From NCBI GenBank assembly GCA_914767715.1, contig OU612065.1, forward strand, positions 39,184,001 to 39,248,000: 64,000 nucleotides of DNA, written 5' to 3'. Shown here in pieces: positions 13,701 to 28,700 of the stretch. A program made the position numbers and the translations under genes. The stretch comes from Membranipora membranacea. Lineage: Eukaryota > Bryozoa > Gymnolaemata > Cheilostomatida > Membraniporidae. The notes under the pieces are model-generated. The model was not told the origin of the DNA and did no database searches. It saw only the letters and a program-made list of their open reading frames with translations. Positions within the stretch are counted from its first letter, which is position 1, and each line of letters opens with the position of its first letter.

Positions 13701-16700
13701 CAAGCCACCTGGGCTAACAGGGCCAGCTAAGTTGGACAGATATATATGTCAGCAAAAATCATCTCAACATCAGTCCGTCTGTCCAATATTTACCTGTAGT
13801 CTGTATAGCGAGCTATGAGATTTGTGTTGAGATCAAACTTGACAGGTCCATTGTTGTCCCAGATATTGACCTCTACTTCAGTATCGTTGATGAGAATGCT
13901 AATTATCTCATGCTCTAAAACTTCACTGCTATCCAGAATAAAGGGAGATAACTTCACATGAGAACCTGTAAATAATCAAATATAAATAAATTGTGACAGC
14001 GGGAGCAGCTTGAGAAAAGATTCAAGGTAAAGGACCAAAATCGTTTTACCTATCAACATTCATTAACTGGTAGTATTGCCTTATCAATAGTTCATATTCT
14101 GATTTTTTCTTTTCTTTTTAATCCTCAAATCCTTTGTCAAACTTCATATGAGTGTTAATCTACAGCTTAAATAAAAAAAAATGGTTTCACCTGTTTGGAA
14201 GTTGGAATAATAATTGGAAATCTATAAGTATAGTTATTTAAACAGATATAAATAAATGAGCTATGTGACTGAAAAATAGACTTTCTTCCATATGAAGCAC
14301 CAGAATGATGTGTACAGTACCTTTGCTGGTAGGATTACTTTGGTTGATGAGATCACATCTGATCTGGTGGAGTGATAAGGCTAACTGATATGACGGTACG
14401 AGATACGGAATATAACTAGAATCTACTCTCATAGCAGCAACAAGTACTGCTGGTGACACCATTGCAAACACCGACTCGCTGTAAAAGTAAGTCAAGAGAC
14501 TTCAAGTAAAAAGGCCAATCATCATAGAAGTGCCTGGCTAATCATGCTAGAAAATACTTTTTCACTAAACCTGGTAAATTATCATCCGAATTTGTTTGTC
14601 AGTTCGCATGATTTCAAAGTCAGCAGTGACTCTAAAAAATAATGAAAACACTAAGAATTAAGATTGAATAACCTGCGATCCTTACAATGAATGTTCTCCA
14701 TATCTCTCGATGTGATAGTTTATGATGATTCTCCATGTTCTGGATGGTACACATGAGTCACTCATGATGGACGGTAGTTTAACTGTGGTACCATGGTGCT
14801 CATTTATAGAAAATATCGTGTATTCTCTAAACTCATGTGAGAGGCCATCCCAGTACTCCAAACAGCACTCAATCTACAGGATATAACATGAAGTGTACAT
14901 TGGTACATGCGTTATATAAGTTAGATCAACCAACTAGATCTTTCAAAAACAACATAATTGAATAAGTATTAAAGGGATAATACACTTCTGATCTCTGTTT
15001 GGCAGCCAATGGAGCACAGAAAAATGTATGTACATACAAAAACTCCTTATTTGTAATTCAAAACCCCTTGTTCTGCTCAAATGTGCATTCTAAATTGTAG
15101 TTGTGCATCTCCAACAAGAAATAAGACAACTAACAGAATTGCTTGTGATCTGAAAAAAGCTGATTTTGTGAGCAGTTGTGTGCTCCTACCTCTTGGTTAG
15201 TGTTTCAATTGTCCAGATACTCAAAGTGCGCATGTGCAATAAGGATGACCTTTTGACTTTAGCTTGTTATTTTCTAACAGCCCAGCTTAACACTTTTACT
15301 ACCATAACCGGATATGGTAATAAAAGTGTTAAGCTGGGCTGTTAGAAAATAACAAGCTAAAGTCCTTATCGCACATGCGCACTTTGAGTATCTGGACAAT
15401 TGAAACACTAACCAAGAGGTAGGAGCACACAACTGCTCACAAAATCAGCTTTTTTCAGATCACAAGCAATTCTGTTAGTTGTCTTATTTCTTGTTGGAGA
15501 TGCACAACTACAATTTAGAATGCACATTTGAGCAGATCAAGGGGTTTTGAATTACAAATAAGGAGTTTTTGTATGTACATACATTTTTCTGTGCTCCATT
15601 GGCTGCCAAACAGAGATCAGAAGTGTATTATCCCTTTAAGTTTTCTGCTCATTTTCCATCAAAATCTATGAAAGGCAACTCCATTGTACTGACAGTGTAT
15701 TAACAGCCAAATATGCCCTTAATGTGGGAAGAAAAAAGAGATATGATACTAATAGTAAACCTAGCCTGTCAACACCAGGAATCTGAACACTGAACAGCAC
15801 CAAGTATACGAGTATCATTATTTACCTGTGATTACAAAACAGTGTGATTTTCAAAGTCATCCAGACAGCAAAAAGACCACAATTGATAACACCTTATCGA
15901 TGGTAGGTTACCTGTATATCCTGATAATGAAATGATGCATTAGGATCAGCAGGGTAGTCGAATGGTATCGGGTTGATATGTATATACGTCAGCACTCTCG
16001 GCTCAGTATAACTCCATGTCAGGGTACTATAATCTCTATCACTGTAGAAAAGTACTGTCTCTGAAGGTGCTAGCTTTTGATCTATGAAATAAATTTGTTC
16101 AAAATAGAAATTGTAAGAGACAAAAAGATTTTTATGCCCTTTGAAATGGAGAAAAAAAAGAAACGAGTTGATGTTATCACTAACACACACTGTTGTTAGC
16201 GCACTATCAGGTTATCACACAATCACACTAGCAGAGCTACCTCACTCTGAAATCTCTCACCAAATGTACCGCCCAGACGGCGGACACAGTCAGCAGTATA
16301 TACTGATGTGAAGGATGGCTCCGAGGGTTTCCCTAATAATATAACATACTTGACATGCAGACAGCTGCCCTAAGATTACAATGACACATGATAACAATGA
16401 CAATGACAGAAAGGAGGATGATTCATAATCATATTCTTAGTCTTGCAGTAGTACAAGTTTTGTTGATACAAACTTCCGATATTGTAGGTTCTTAAACATA
16501 TAAATATTAATATGTTTTGGGTAGCTTAGTCTTTATCATTACCTTTATCGAGTAGATATTTGAAGTTGCCTGTCCTCAGATCATCTGTGTAGTCCACATT
16601 AGATAGATGTACAGGCCTTTCCTCGTAGTCTGATTCATGACTTACAGAGACTCCTGACTTCTTTCTCTATACAAATATGAAAGGTTGGACAATGGAAAGC

Positions 16701-19700
16701 CATGAAAGTGAATTCAGTAAAGATATTTCCAAACAGCCTTATAGTCTCACAGATGGTCATGTGAAAAACTGTGATGGTGATAATCATGATTTTAGCAATT
16801 TTGCCAAAACAACTTGATGTGTAAACCCAAATGAACATAATCCGAAACGTAGTCCAAACAGTTAAAAATAGTGTTCAAACCTAGAAACACAATTAGTCCG
16901 ATGGAAAAGCAACAAACTACTAGTGATAAAGAAACACATACCTTTTTAGGTATAAGCCCCAGAACATCTTTGACACACTGTGCAGTTAGACTTATGCTTT
17001 CATTTCCTAGTTTGACTGGGATAACTCCAGCAGAGAGCATAAGGCTTGATGTTGGTGGGTGTGTCCTATACACCGCAGAGTTTATGTCAAGGTCAACAGA
17101 GGCTGGACCTATCAGACAGGCTTGATGTTTAGGGGTTGTTAGCCAGAGCTGATTATCAGCGAAGCCCATAGATAAAGCTAGATCCAATTGATGAGAATCT
17201 AAAAACAGACAAAGTGCATTATTCATGTTGCTAAGCGGCGTAATATAAATTTAAGCCCTTGGTTCCAAAGGCATAAAACTTTTGCTGGAAATTTCATACA
17301 TGTATTTTTCGTATCGTCTTCAAGCTCAAAATATGACAAAAAAAGTATAGAGGTTGCCTGGATATTAAAGTTCACATCAGTTCAGTGGCTTGATAGATTA
17401 AGCCCAAAATTATAAAGTCTGTGATTCGTAGGGTTATGGTACTATTATCATACTCGCCTAGAGAAGGAGCCAGTGTTAGTTGTCCACCCATGTTCTCAAT
17501 AATTACATCTATAACTTTATCATTGGGGCAGGTGAAGGAGAGGACAAACTGAGAGCCTCTCAGTGTCACACATTCCATCGGTAGGAGGTGATGTGATCTC
17601 ATCAGGCTCTCATCTAAAATATGTATGAGAGAATATAATATTTGAAAAAAAATATATTTTGAGTTTCTGTTGTTTAGTAAAGCAATATTTTGTTCAATGC
17701 ATTTATTTCTCCTTCGACAAGGATGATTTGTCTGCCAAATAAAAGTGTATGATAATAAGAATAAGTCCGAACTATCTAGCAACACTAGCCAAGTACTTTT
17801 TCATGCACTCGGTGCTTGTCAATAACACAGACAAGTTTTTTCAGGATCTGTTTGCTAAAGAAACCAAAATCAGGATTTGTTTTTTGTTTTGGTTTCTTTG
17901 CACATCAGGGAGAACATCTTCGGATGATGGTTGTTGCAATAAAAATGTGTGGAAATGCCGAGCTGTCAGCGCTACAAACATCATCTAAAGTCACTAGTTC
18001 ATCACTTCAGCGGACCTATTTCTATTGCTATCCTCACAGAGTGACCTTAAACAAATTCCTTTATAAAAGACCCAGCGTGATGATTTTTGGTTCTACACAG
18101 GTGTGGCAGCAATCGAAAAAACCCAATCTCTTTACATTGTCTGACACTCACTTTTCCCACTGCTTGCCTCCTCTCTCTTATATTTATGTGTTTCGGATTT
18201 CCTGGGCTCTGTTGTGTTTTGTGGGAGAATACTCATCACGTCTTTTATCCACTGTTCAATACCGCCCAAAACTAAGCCAATCTTCACAGGTCTCTCATTG
18301 ACGATGCTGACTATCGCTAGAATTGAAAAATTACTAAATACAAGACACCATAAAGACTAGTTAATTCACCTTCGTCACATGTGTACAATTAGATTGTGTT
18401 TGCAATATATAAACGCTTACCTATTGGTCTTGTGTATATGTATATGATCTACTATAACATCCGGGTACCGCAATATATGCTGCTTGTTCTCTCAATGCTA
18501 AGTTGAGCAGATGAAGACAGGAGGACCCGATGTGCGATTTTCAATACTCTCTCAAAGGCATGTAGAAAAACTCAGATAACATGTACACACTAGGGCCTAA
18601 CAACCGGATTTTACAATATATCCTTGTGTTGCAATCTCAATGTAAGAAATAACGGTATTCATACTTACGCTTCTCAAGGAATCTGGTTATTTTGATAGTA
18701 AATAGAGAGGGAAGTATTCCTGTCTTAGGAGAAGGTTTTCCAGGTTTAGTCTGTAAGATCGGAGCTCCAAACAAGGACTCCTGGGCAAGAACAATATCTG
18801 CAAAGAAACAAATTAATTTATTAAACAAGTGTATAAAAGAAAAAAAAGCCAATGTTCAAATCTTTTATGGACAAACAAAATTCTATTTGAGATTTCAAAA
18901 GAGACAATTACCCTTATCAGTGCTTTTGTTAGGTTTTCCGTTAAGTATTCCCATGTTGTAACATGATATCTCCACTCTCTCTGCTCCCGGCTTAGTAGAT
19001 ATCACAGTATGGGGCTGTGAGAACGTTGTGTGCAGTAGAAGTTGCTTCCCCTGTGATCCAATCAATGATAGAGCCATACCTCGTGATGTCATAAGTAGGT
19101 CAATAGGTGTGACCAATGAGAGATAGTGTGCAATTGGTTTGAGCTCCGTAGCCTTCAAGAATACAAACCAAAAGCAGATAAGTTTTTGGTTACAGAAGAA
19201 TTGAACATATGTATTTAAAAATCTGACTACACTTGTATGGTCTGCAATCAAATTGGCCATCAATCTTCCACCACAAATCTCAAACAGCAATTGTTGGGTG
19301 ACAATGAGAGCCACCGTTGTCTATTTTGAGGTTCTAAGCTGATAAGGATTAATGCAGTATATCTTTAGACCTGTCTTTTTTTCTTGTTCTAAATGTTTCT
19401 AAGATTTCCGCAAATAGGCTGCTGCTGCGTCCCCACATCATTTGAACACTTAGATTATTACCTGATCATGAGCTGACATTCTTGGTGTGCTTTCTCTCCG
19501 CTTCTTCTTGATGAATGGAGTGAGGTTTTCATTGACAATAGAAGTCACCTCCTCAATGAGGTACTTCATCAGTTTGATATGTATGTCTGTGATGGCTAAG
19601 TTAATATCTGACCGAGCATGGACTTCAGCAGTGTGACCGCACATAACAGTCTAGGGTAAAAAACCGACATGTCACAATTAGTGCACAATAACACCAATAA

Positions 19701-22700
19701 AGTCAGTATTCTCCTTGGGCGGTACATTCATCATCATACAACCAGGGTTATTGTCCTTTCCGTAATGTGTTATTATATTGCAAGTTACTTCATCTTCCAG
19801 ACCACATAACATGAAAAAAAAAACATGCCTTCTCCATTGTAAAAACATACTAATAGTCTTACTTACACTATTTATTTAGTAAACTAGATTCTAGGGTATG
19901 TATCCTCTTGGCAAAAATTGAATGATTATTTTACTCACATTATGACATATGATTGCAGGTGCTAGTTGGATCTTCATATGCACATCATTACAAACAGGGT
20001 AAAGTTTCACAATCTTCATATCACTGAAAATAAAATAAGTTCAATTACAATCTATGCAGATGAACTGATGTGTAATGAAAGAAGAGTTATGAAGAGAATT
20101 GTTCAATTCTGCAATACATTTGCACATAATTTATAGCTTAGAGATTTGGTACAATTTGAAGGTGAAACCTTAGGAAGATGTATCTAGTGGAACAGATCGT
20201 TAAAACAGGCTTCAATATGTTGAAACATCAGGGAAAACTTACGCTGCCCGAGCGATCTTGTTCCACTCAAATGCCGGGTTTTCTGAAGTTGAGAGTGAAG
20301 GTTTTCGCTCCTCTAGACACATTTCAGACCAGACTCCTGTGAGCAGTGAAAGCCCCATTATATCCATTTGTAGTTGTCTGTCCTCGACTAGAAGACAAAC
20401 AGAACAGTTACAACAAAAAAAGAGACAATGGATGCTGGAGAAAACAGTTTATATAAATCTGGAATCCATCTCTGTATTTGTTCATTCCGAACTTTTAAGC
20501 GGAAGTGCAGGTTCCTACCTAATGAGCCAGGAAGGTCCATCTTGCTCTGGTTTCTGCGGTAGAGGTCGTTATCTAGTACTAATCTGGACAGTGGGTTATC
20601 TGCCTGCGGAGTCAGCTCTATAGCTTGTACAGATAATATCACTACATCATGTTTGAGATCATGAGCTGATTCAACCTGTCAAAAACAAGAAATCCAGTAA
20701 ATATCATGTTAAGGACTTCAGCCCAACAATTACATAGCAAATTACTAGAGAATTTAGAATGATTTAGGCACTAAATATAAACCTCCACTTTTCAAAGTTA
20801 GATCTAGAATTGTTTCAGAGGGAAAAAAGGCCAGATCTGGAGCCAGCATGCCTAATACTACTATATCAACAAATTTGAACCATCATTGATAGGCAAATAG
20901 ACATTATAGCGAAGACAGAACCACAAGCATTCGTCAGTTGTGGACATTGAGACTTCTTAATTAAGCGGAATATAATGACTTACTGGCAGCAGAAATCTCG
21001 TCTCACTGAGAGTGAAGTGTAGAAGAGGTAAGGTCTGAGAATGGAACCAGAGCTTCGGTCCTGTCGGCTCTCGAGATGGCGAACTTTTCTTCTGTGGTTT
21101 GGAGAACACTTCTAGCAGTGGATCAATTGATGGGAAACTATCCAACATCAAAATCTGTAAATCGAATTAAAACAACAACGATTTATACAACCTACCGGCC
21201 TAAATCTGATTCCCACAACAGCCTGTGTCACACTCAAAAGAAGTGTCTGAAGTGAAATGATGCAAAGTCTCGACTGCATCTCTAAAATTAATTTCGATAT
21301 GGAGTAAGAGGCTAGGAGCTTATGTCAACTTGAATAGCCCTACTGTAATAATCAGCTATGGAATAAAAATATGAATGGTAGTTAGTTGATTTGTTCCCCA
21401 CCTCCAGTGCATCAGTGAGTGCAGGCAAATAACATATAACATCAGATCTGGTCAGGTCCACGCACAGCTCTGTAATAAAGGGTAACTCTCGGTGTTTAGT
21501 TTTAGATGAGCTGTTCGCCTGCGGATTAGGTGTAAGTTCTGAGCTGAGACGATTTAATCTTCTCTTCAGACTATTACTCGAAGCTCTCGTATAAGTGAGG
21601 CTCATAAAACCATCCCTTGGTTTGTCCTTCATCTACAATATTCAAAATCAACCTTATTGTAAAACATCCAATGGAATAGAAGAACACGACATAGATCAAA
21701 TCTGCATAAGTCTTCACAAAGGATCAGAAGCACAAAACACCATCATAGGGCCCATGTTTGATCGAGTGACTAAGTAGTCTATCACCCCCAAACCAAGACA
21801 AAGAGTGTTTGATGGCAGTCACTACTAACACCAGGGATTATAACAGATTTGGCACTGAAGCTAAGCCTGACCCACTACGATAGTACATACCATCTGGGAG
21901 AGATCGTGTTCAGTGAGAGTGTCCGGTCGATCATCATCAGCAGATATGACATGTAGATTTACTATTCTCTGCTTTGATGATATCAGAATACCGTGTCGAG
22001 GTCCAGGTACAAACTCCTCACAGCGTCGGCTGAAAATAGCAGTCTAAATTAGTGTCTCTTATCTAGTATAATCCATTAATTTAAACTATTTGTTAAGCCG
22101 TTAATTAGCACTGTTATTCATATAATTACCATCCACAAAGTCCACAAGTCATCTCTCTGACTTGTGTATGAGTTGTACTATGCTCAATGTGGTGAATTTG
22201 AGTAGTGAACGAGTGGCATGAGGGGCGGGTGCCTTGACAATAGCGACTTTGCGCCGATGAGTTGATGGAAAGCAAACCTCCCTGCACTGGTTTGGCTTAG
22301 AGTATAAGCATGAGAGTGATGGGGCACTGAAACAATGAAGAGTTGGCAGCCTCCCTGGTTGCGCAACAGCGTAAACACACCAATTATGTCAAACCACCGA
22401 AACTTACAAAATGCACTGAGGGATCGATGAGATTGATTGAGATGCTCAGCAACACACAGGGGTGGCTTCATGCTGCTGGGGCCGGCCATGAGGAGGTTGT
22501 ACTTGAGAAGGCCTCGAAACAGCGTTTGACTCATGGTTTCTAGCTGAAGACCTGTGTGTTGTGCAGTGGTACGCGCACCACTGTATGTTGTATCCATCCA
22601 CAAGGGGGATTATAAAAGTAGACTTGTAATATTTCATAAGCTTATTGGCAGAGGCGCTGACTCAAAATCAAGAGTGTACACTTGCTTCAATAATCGTTGA

Positions 22701-25700
22701 TACTAGAAGGATATCACAGAAAGTTGGGAGGCCTGGCACCTCCTATGCCCACTTACTCAAAGGACCCATGTAAAAGCTCCACAGCCCAGATCTTAGACTG
22801 CAGTTTAATGTAGTCTTTATAAACATCGAGACACCCAGTAACCTCATCAGCTACAGCTTTAAGACAGTCATCCTTATGGCTGAAAAAACGAAAAAATATT
22901 TGTGATTAAAAATGAAGCTCACAGTTTTGCACTTTCCGACCATTATAAAGCTATCCACCTTATTCCTACATTCATGCCCACAATTAGAAGACTAGAAAAA
23001 TTCGCCAAAATTCTATTCAATAAAAGAAACAAGCATTGCAAAATTTCATGAGCTGGATTTATTATAGCCGCTTGGTTATCTCACCATTATTCCAAATTAT
23101 GAATGACCTGCACATTTCTTTTGGTTTTTGCCGCACAATGTATCAAAACCAGAAGTTGGGCTTATGTAACCCAACCACTCACCCCTGATGCTTGAAGTAG
23201 ACATTGAATGAGACATGTGAGATCTTGCCATCAGTTCTGATGAATATAGTAGGAGGCGACTGCTGAGCTGTGTCTGATGTCTCAGCTGTGGCAGGTAGAG
23301 ATCTGTGAGAGTGGTTAGACTCTGTAACAGCTCGGATACTACTCTCCTCATCAAACTAGTGAGATAAAAGAGAAAACACGGTAACAATTATGAATACATG
23401 CAAATAAAGTTTTTTTGCAGCAATGATCCTTCTTTTGAACCCAAAGGGCGATAAATCAAATGTAAAACACTATTTCAATGTTACAAAGCCATCTTTCCTA
23501 AGTAACCTTCAAAAATTCTAGACAACTCTCATACATTAGATATCACTATTGAACTATTTGAAAATATTCATGATTTTCAATGATGTATTAAGGGCAACAA
23601 TTGTCAACTTTTCCATTTTAAAGGGAAGGGACTAGATAGAAAGTGAGCTCTAACATCTGTTGCAGATCCATAATAAATAGCCAGATGTGTAAAATTAATA
23701 ATATTGTAAACACCTGATTGTAATAACTTACAGTTGGCATTGATTGAGTAGTATCAGGCACTTCTCGTGCTGCTCCAAGTTTTTGAGCCGTTGGTTTGTC
23801 TGACTGAGTATTCTTACTGGTAATCAGCCTACTTAGTAGAGGCAGGAGCTTCAACCAGGTATCTACCAACTCCGACACGACTACTAACTAATGAATAAGA
23901 GATAATGTTAATGATAATGAAAAACCGGTTCAACAAATTTCGACTGTAAATGTTGTTGGGCTGCTGAAATTCAAACCTTCATCTTGCTGACAGGTACAGA
24001 AAATTATTCGGTAGAAAATTCGCTATTGATAGTGGTTAAGTACTTAGTTGAATTGTGCCAGCGTAATTTGTAATTCTGAGGGAGACATCAGCTAAGCAAG
24101 ATCGGATACAAAATACAATTGACCCTAATCAATATATCAGACTTTTTCACCATAGATATACTGCTTGTGTGTACTGAGTATAAATAGCAGCCATGAAATT
24201 CACTTCAATGTACACATACCTGGGATTTTGAGATACTACATGTGACAGCAGCCACTTGATGATGAGCATTTAGTGACAAAGACGACAGGTTTCCCTCATC
24301 CTCACTGTCGGCGCCTGTCATATGATGCTGTGACACCATAGTGATGGTGGACTGACATGTGACAGGTTTGAGCAGGTAGTAGCACACTCTGTTGATGTGA
24401 GTATATATAGAGAATCCATTTATTGCCACTTTAACTGGTAGTCCAGATGTGTCTGTAATGAAGCCGAGACGACATAAAAGCTATTGAGAAAAACCACTGC
24501 ATGTAACAGAAATGTGTTTCCGAAGTGGTACAAACCAAGTTTTTCTGGTAGCTCCAATATAATTTTTCTTATGCAAAACATATCTGAGATAAGATGACCC
24601 AAGTCAGTCTAGTTATTCCAATAAGTGAGAACTACAATGCCAGCCAAGTCAATAATTTCTAAATTTGAACCAACATTATCTGATCACTCAGCTAACCTTT
24701 GTTGAGCTTAATGGGGAGATCTTCGATGGGTGGTCTGAGCTGTACATTATTACTCTCAGCTGATATTGTCGGCAGGCATATTACCAGACTATCTGACAGA
24801 TTCCCGCTGTAACTGAGCTGTCGCCAAGTTTCTGACATATTATACTGACTGTCATCATTGCGAAGGGTTTTCGTTGGAATAAGAACGGCTCCACTGTTGA
24901 TTTTCAGCTGACAATCGAGATGATAAATTGAAGGTTACATGCCAGAAACATATTAAGAAGGACCAAGGTGTTTCCATTTTCCCTGTACACTTATGAAATA
25001 ACAATCACAATAAATTATGTTGTTGGCAACTGTCTGACGTCATTGGTTTGCTGACACATGGAAAATGCTTCTCTCTTATGATAATATTTAGGATGTGCTG
25101 TGTAACAATTTAGCACAATTTCTTACATTTATGTTGAGATTTTGAGTCAGACTATGCAGCTCTACAAGTCCGTCCAGCCAGCTCTTAGTAGATGACTTCA
25201 GACTCTGTGAAGGTTCAGCTGGTTCTTGGTCTGGAGGAGGAAGAGGATTCTTTAGTTTTGTATCACTCACTGGTGCTGTCATGGTAGCCGTTTCCGAATC
25301 TATAAAATCCGAAATACAAAACAATATTGCAACTTTTGACATTTTTTACCCTTTTTTTGCGATTTAAATAGAAACTTAAATATTAATCTGAAACTTCTTA
25401 GTGTGAAATAAGCTTTTAATTTTGCTCCAAAAAAAATTTGGCAATCTATCACTGATAGAGGTCTATCTGCCGCTGTACCTACTAGAATAATCATGCAACT
25501 AGCTCATGAGTTGTCCTACTTTTTTAGAGGGAAAGTAATCTGACGCATCATACTGAATGCTATGAAGAACACAAAGAGCTTAAGCAGCAAAATCGGACTG
25601 GACTAATGCAAAAAGGAATTTACGCTTGTAATCAAAAAAATCGATAATTGGCAGTCTTACTGGTGACAGTAGGATCAAGACTAGGCATGCTTGAGTTAAC

Positions 25701-28700
25701 TAGTGATGGGATGAGTAGGGACTCTGATGTTCTGTGTGATTTATCAGCAGCTGGTGGAGACAGCACTGTCTCTCTATACAGTAACCACTGTAGGATATTA
25801 GGGTCAGCAGTCGCAGTCCAACCCTTCAGTGAGACCAATAACACTGTTGGTACTGAGGGATCAGCTAAAACAAAAACCAACAATAGTACACCTTTAATTT
25901 GTATTATAAACTTAGAACTTTGAAGTGTCAATTGTCTTTCAAAGACAACTTTCTATATATTGTAGTTTAGTTGCACAATGCGAGGTAAGCACAGGATATT
26001 ACTGTTGTTAATTGACATAAAGTGCCACACATGACGGCTAGTACTTTCAAACCCAAATGTACTTGAGTCACTAAGTCACTTTATCCAATGATTACTTAGT
26101 CTTGAGTCACTTAGTACTTAGTACTTGAGTCACTAAGTCACTTTATCCAATGATTACTTAATGTACTAGCCTCTGCATGGTACATTACACGAATAATTAT
26201 GGAATGTGAAGCTTTCATTACAGATAAACAACATCTAACTCACTAGTTCCAGATTTAGAAAACTTTGGAGCCTGATAAGTAAGTGAGAGAAAGTCATCAC
26301 TGGTGGTCTCTATAGCATTGACTGTAGTGAACAGGTGCTTCTGTGACAGTAGGGCAGTATCAGCAGGTGCTAGTAGTAATGTACATACAGTCTCCTCATC
26401 TGAATCAGTGTCTGTAAAAAAAGAAAATGAAAAGTTTTAAATTATCATAAATCAAACAGAGAGTATGTTAAAACTAGATCTCATGATTATACTGATTCTG
26501 AAAGTTAGTTACTTTACTAAGACCGCAAAATATTTATTCATTCGATTGCAACAAGAATAGTATTTATGAGCAAAAAACTGCCTTTATTGTGCTTACCTTT
26601 AGATATGAGACTGATAGATACAGAGCCTAAGCTGCCTTTATTGTGCTTACCTTTAGATATGAGACTGATAGATACAGAGCCTAAGCTGCCGTATGCTGCC
26701 TTTATTGTGCTTACCTTTAGATATGAGACTGATAGATACAGAGCCTAAGCTGCCGTATGCTGCCTTTAGTTTATTTCCTGTTGATTGCTTTACCTCCAGT
26801 CTGTTGAATGATATGTCTAATATCGGGAAAGCACCTAAAGTTGCCATAGAAAATAAGGTTATCAGATAGCCCGATATAATGGTAACACAGTCTTTGTTGC
26901 GTAAAGCTTGCATATCAGGGACCGTCCAGAAAACCAATTCGTGCAAATTTGATATATGACTGCTGCAGCTTTACTTGTGGGACAAACTGAAAGCATTTTG
27001 GTATCATTATCTTAATTTGACAAGCGGATACTGGCAGCATAAAATCACTCAACATGTACTGCTGATGACAAAAACATATGTCTAAAAACCAATGTCCTGT
27101 CCTAGAGTTAGTAGTCTACATACCTGTCACATCAAATGCATCTCCTGGTAGAGATGTGCTTAGCAGCTTATCCTTTGATTGCTGACAGCTCCATGAGGTT
27201 AACACAGAGTATATAGTGAGGGCCTGAGGTACTGAGATAGCTAGTGTTACTTCTGGCACCTCATACATCACAGTACTTCTACAGAGGACATTACAAGGTG
27301 TAGCGATACCCAATAACTACTGAGGATATATTTTATTCATGGAATGTGTCCAGAAGGATCAGTTTTATGGCAACTAGCAACGAACCTTAAAAATCTTAGA
27401 AATGTGTATCACTAAATAGGATGATTTACCAATGAGTTTGTTCCGAAATCCTTGTAATCTCTGTCAATAAAGGTGGTAAGTCTAAAACTGATAAACTTTG
27501 TAGCTTATTTTCATTATAAGAAAAGTAACGGGCAAACTTACTTTTCTAGGTCATGGGAGGTCCAGTACATCGGCATGAGAAGATAATTTGTATAAAAGGC
27601 AGCAGATAAAGGCAGCATTATGCCTTGTTCGTGATGAGAATATAGATCTGTAGGGTGAGGGGTAGGGAGTTGCCCCCTCACAAGATTAGCATCCAAATTC
27701 ATAACCTGCAGGTGTTTAGATAAGAAGGATACAGACAACAGATCATGATTCCAAAGTAATACAGATTTTACAACACCAGCGTCAGATCATGACCACTCCT
27801 ATAAAATACTCTTTGAGAACTCCAGTGAGGCTAGCAATATTTGCATGATACATATTTCTGAACTTTTCCTTGAAAAGACTTGATGGACAAAATGCTGATT
27901 ATTCGGAAGATCAATGAGAAGCTCATAATGACGTATGGCCTGTCTATCTAAGTACATTTCTTCATAAAATTGTACGAGAGGACAATAAAAAATCATGGAC
28001 ATAAATTCTATAATGAAGCCTTGATTCTTCTGACCTTCATACTCTGGTGGACCTGGCAGTGATATATGAGATTACCGGAAGGTTCCGGTAATCTACTGAC
28101 AAGTCGTATCAGCTTCCTCGGATACATCGGTCTTGTTATCTGCATATCAAATCTCTCCGCTGTTAGCTTCATCCAACAAGCAGGTGCTTTAGCCTTTAGT
28201 CTTTTGCCTAAAATAGTCATTTTTCTATTCTTAACCATGTGATTTAGCAAAGGTCAAGCGGATGGAGCTGAGGGCAATGCATGTCTTTGCATATCATAGA
28301 AATAAAAAACTTTATTTAAAAGGCATTTTTCTATGGTTGTTTCTACATCTGACCATGTTCTATTCATGTTTCAGTTATGGACCATGGAATATATTTTGTT
28401 CATTCGGCAACGATGACAGATTCCCTTATGCCCGTTTCAAGTAACGACAAGCAAATAACTCTCTTATGTTGGTTTTCATAGCTAACCATAAAAGCAAAAA
28501 GTAAACAGAGCTCAGTATCAAACTAAACTCACTTTTACTGGCTCTGGCTAGCTTGACATCGATATCAGCATGGTTGGCAGGATAGAAGTTTACTGAGCTT
28601 CTCAATATAGCCAGATGCATATTCTTGACAGGAATGAAACGTTCAAGATCTTTAACTTGTCTTTGTGAAGGCATTGGGCGGTCAGGATCCACGATTTCTG

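Noticed and set aside
16792-17226. 144-codon minus-strand frame as a separate gene
   Set aside because: It is VPS13B exon 33 (16,942-17,230) read through its flanking introns.
17749-18301. Overlapping plus-strand frames of 79 and 161 codons
   Set aside because: They run antisense across VPS13B exon 31, show no domain and have no splice or promoter context.
18421-18500. Possible VPS13B exon with a GTAAGCG donor and acceptor-like AACAAGCAG
   Set aside because: In the frame set by exon 30 it ends in a TAG stop at the donor, while joining exon 30 directly to 18,152-18,316 keeps phase on both sides.
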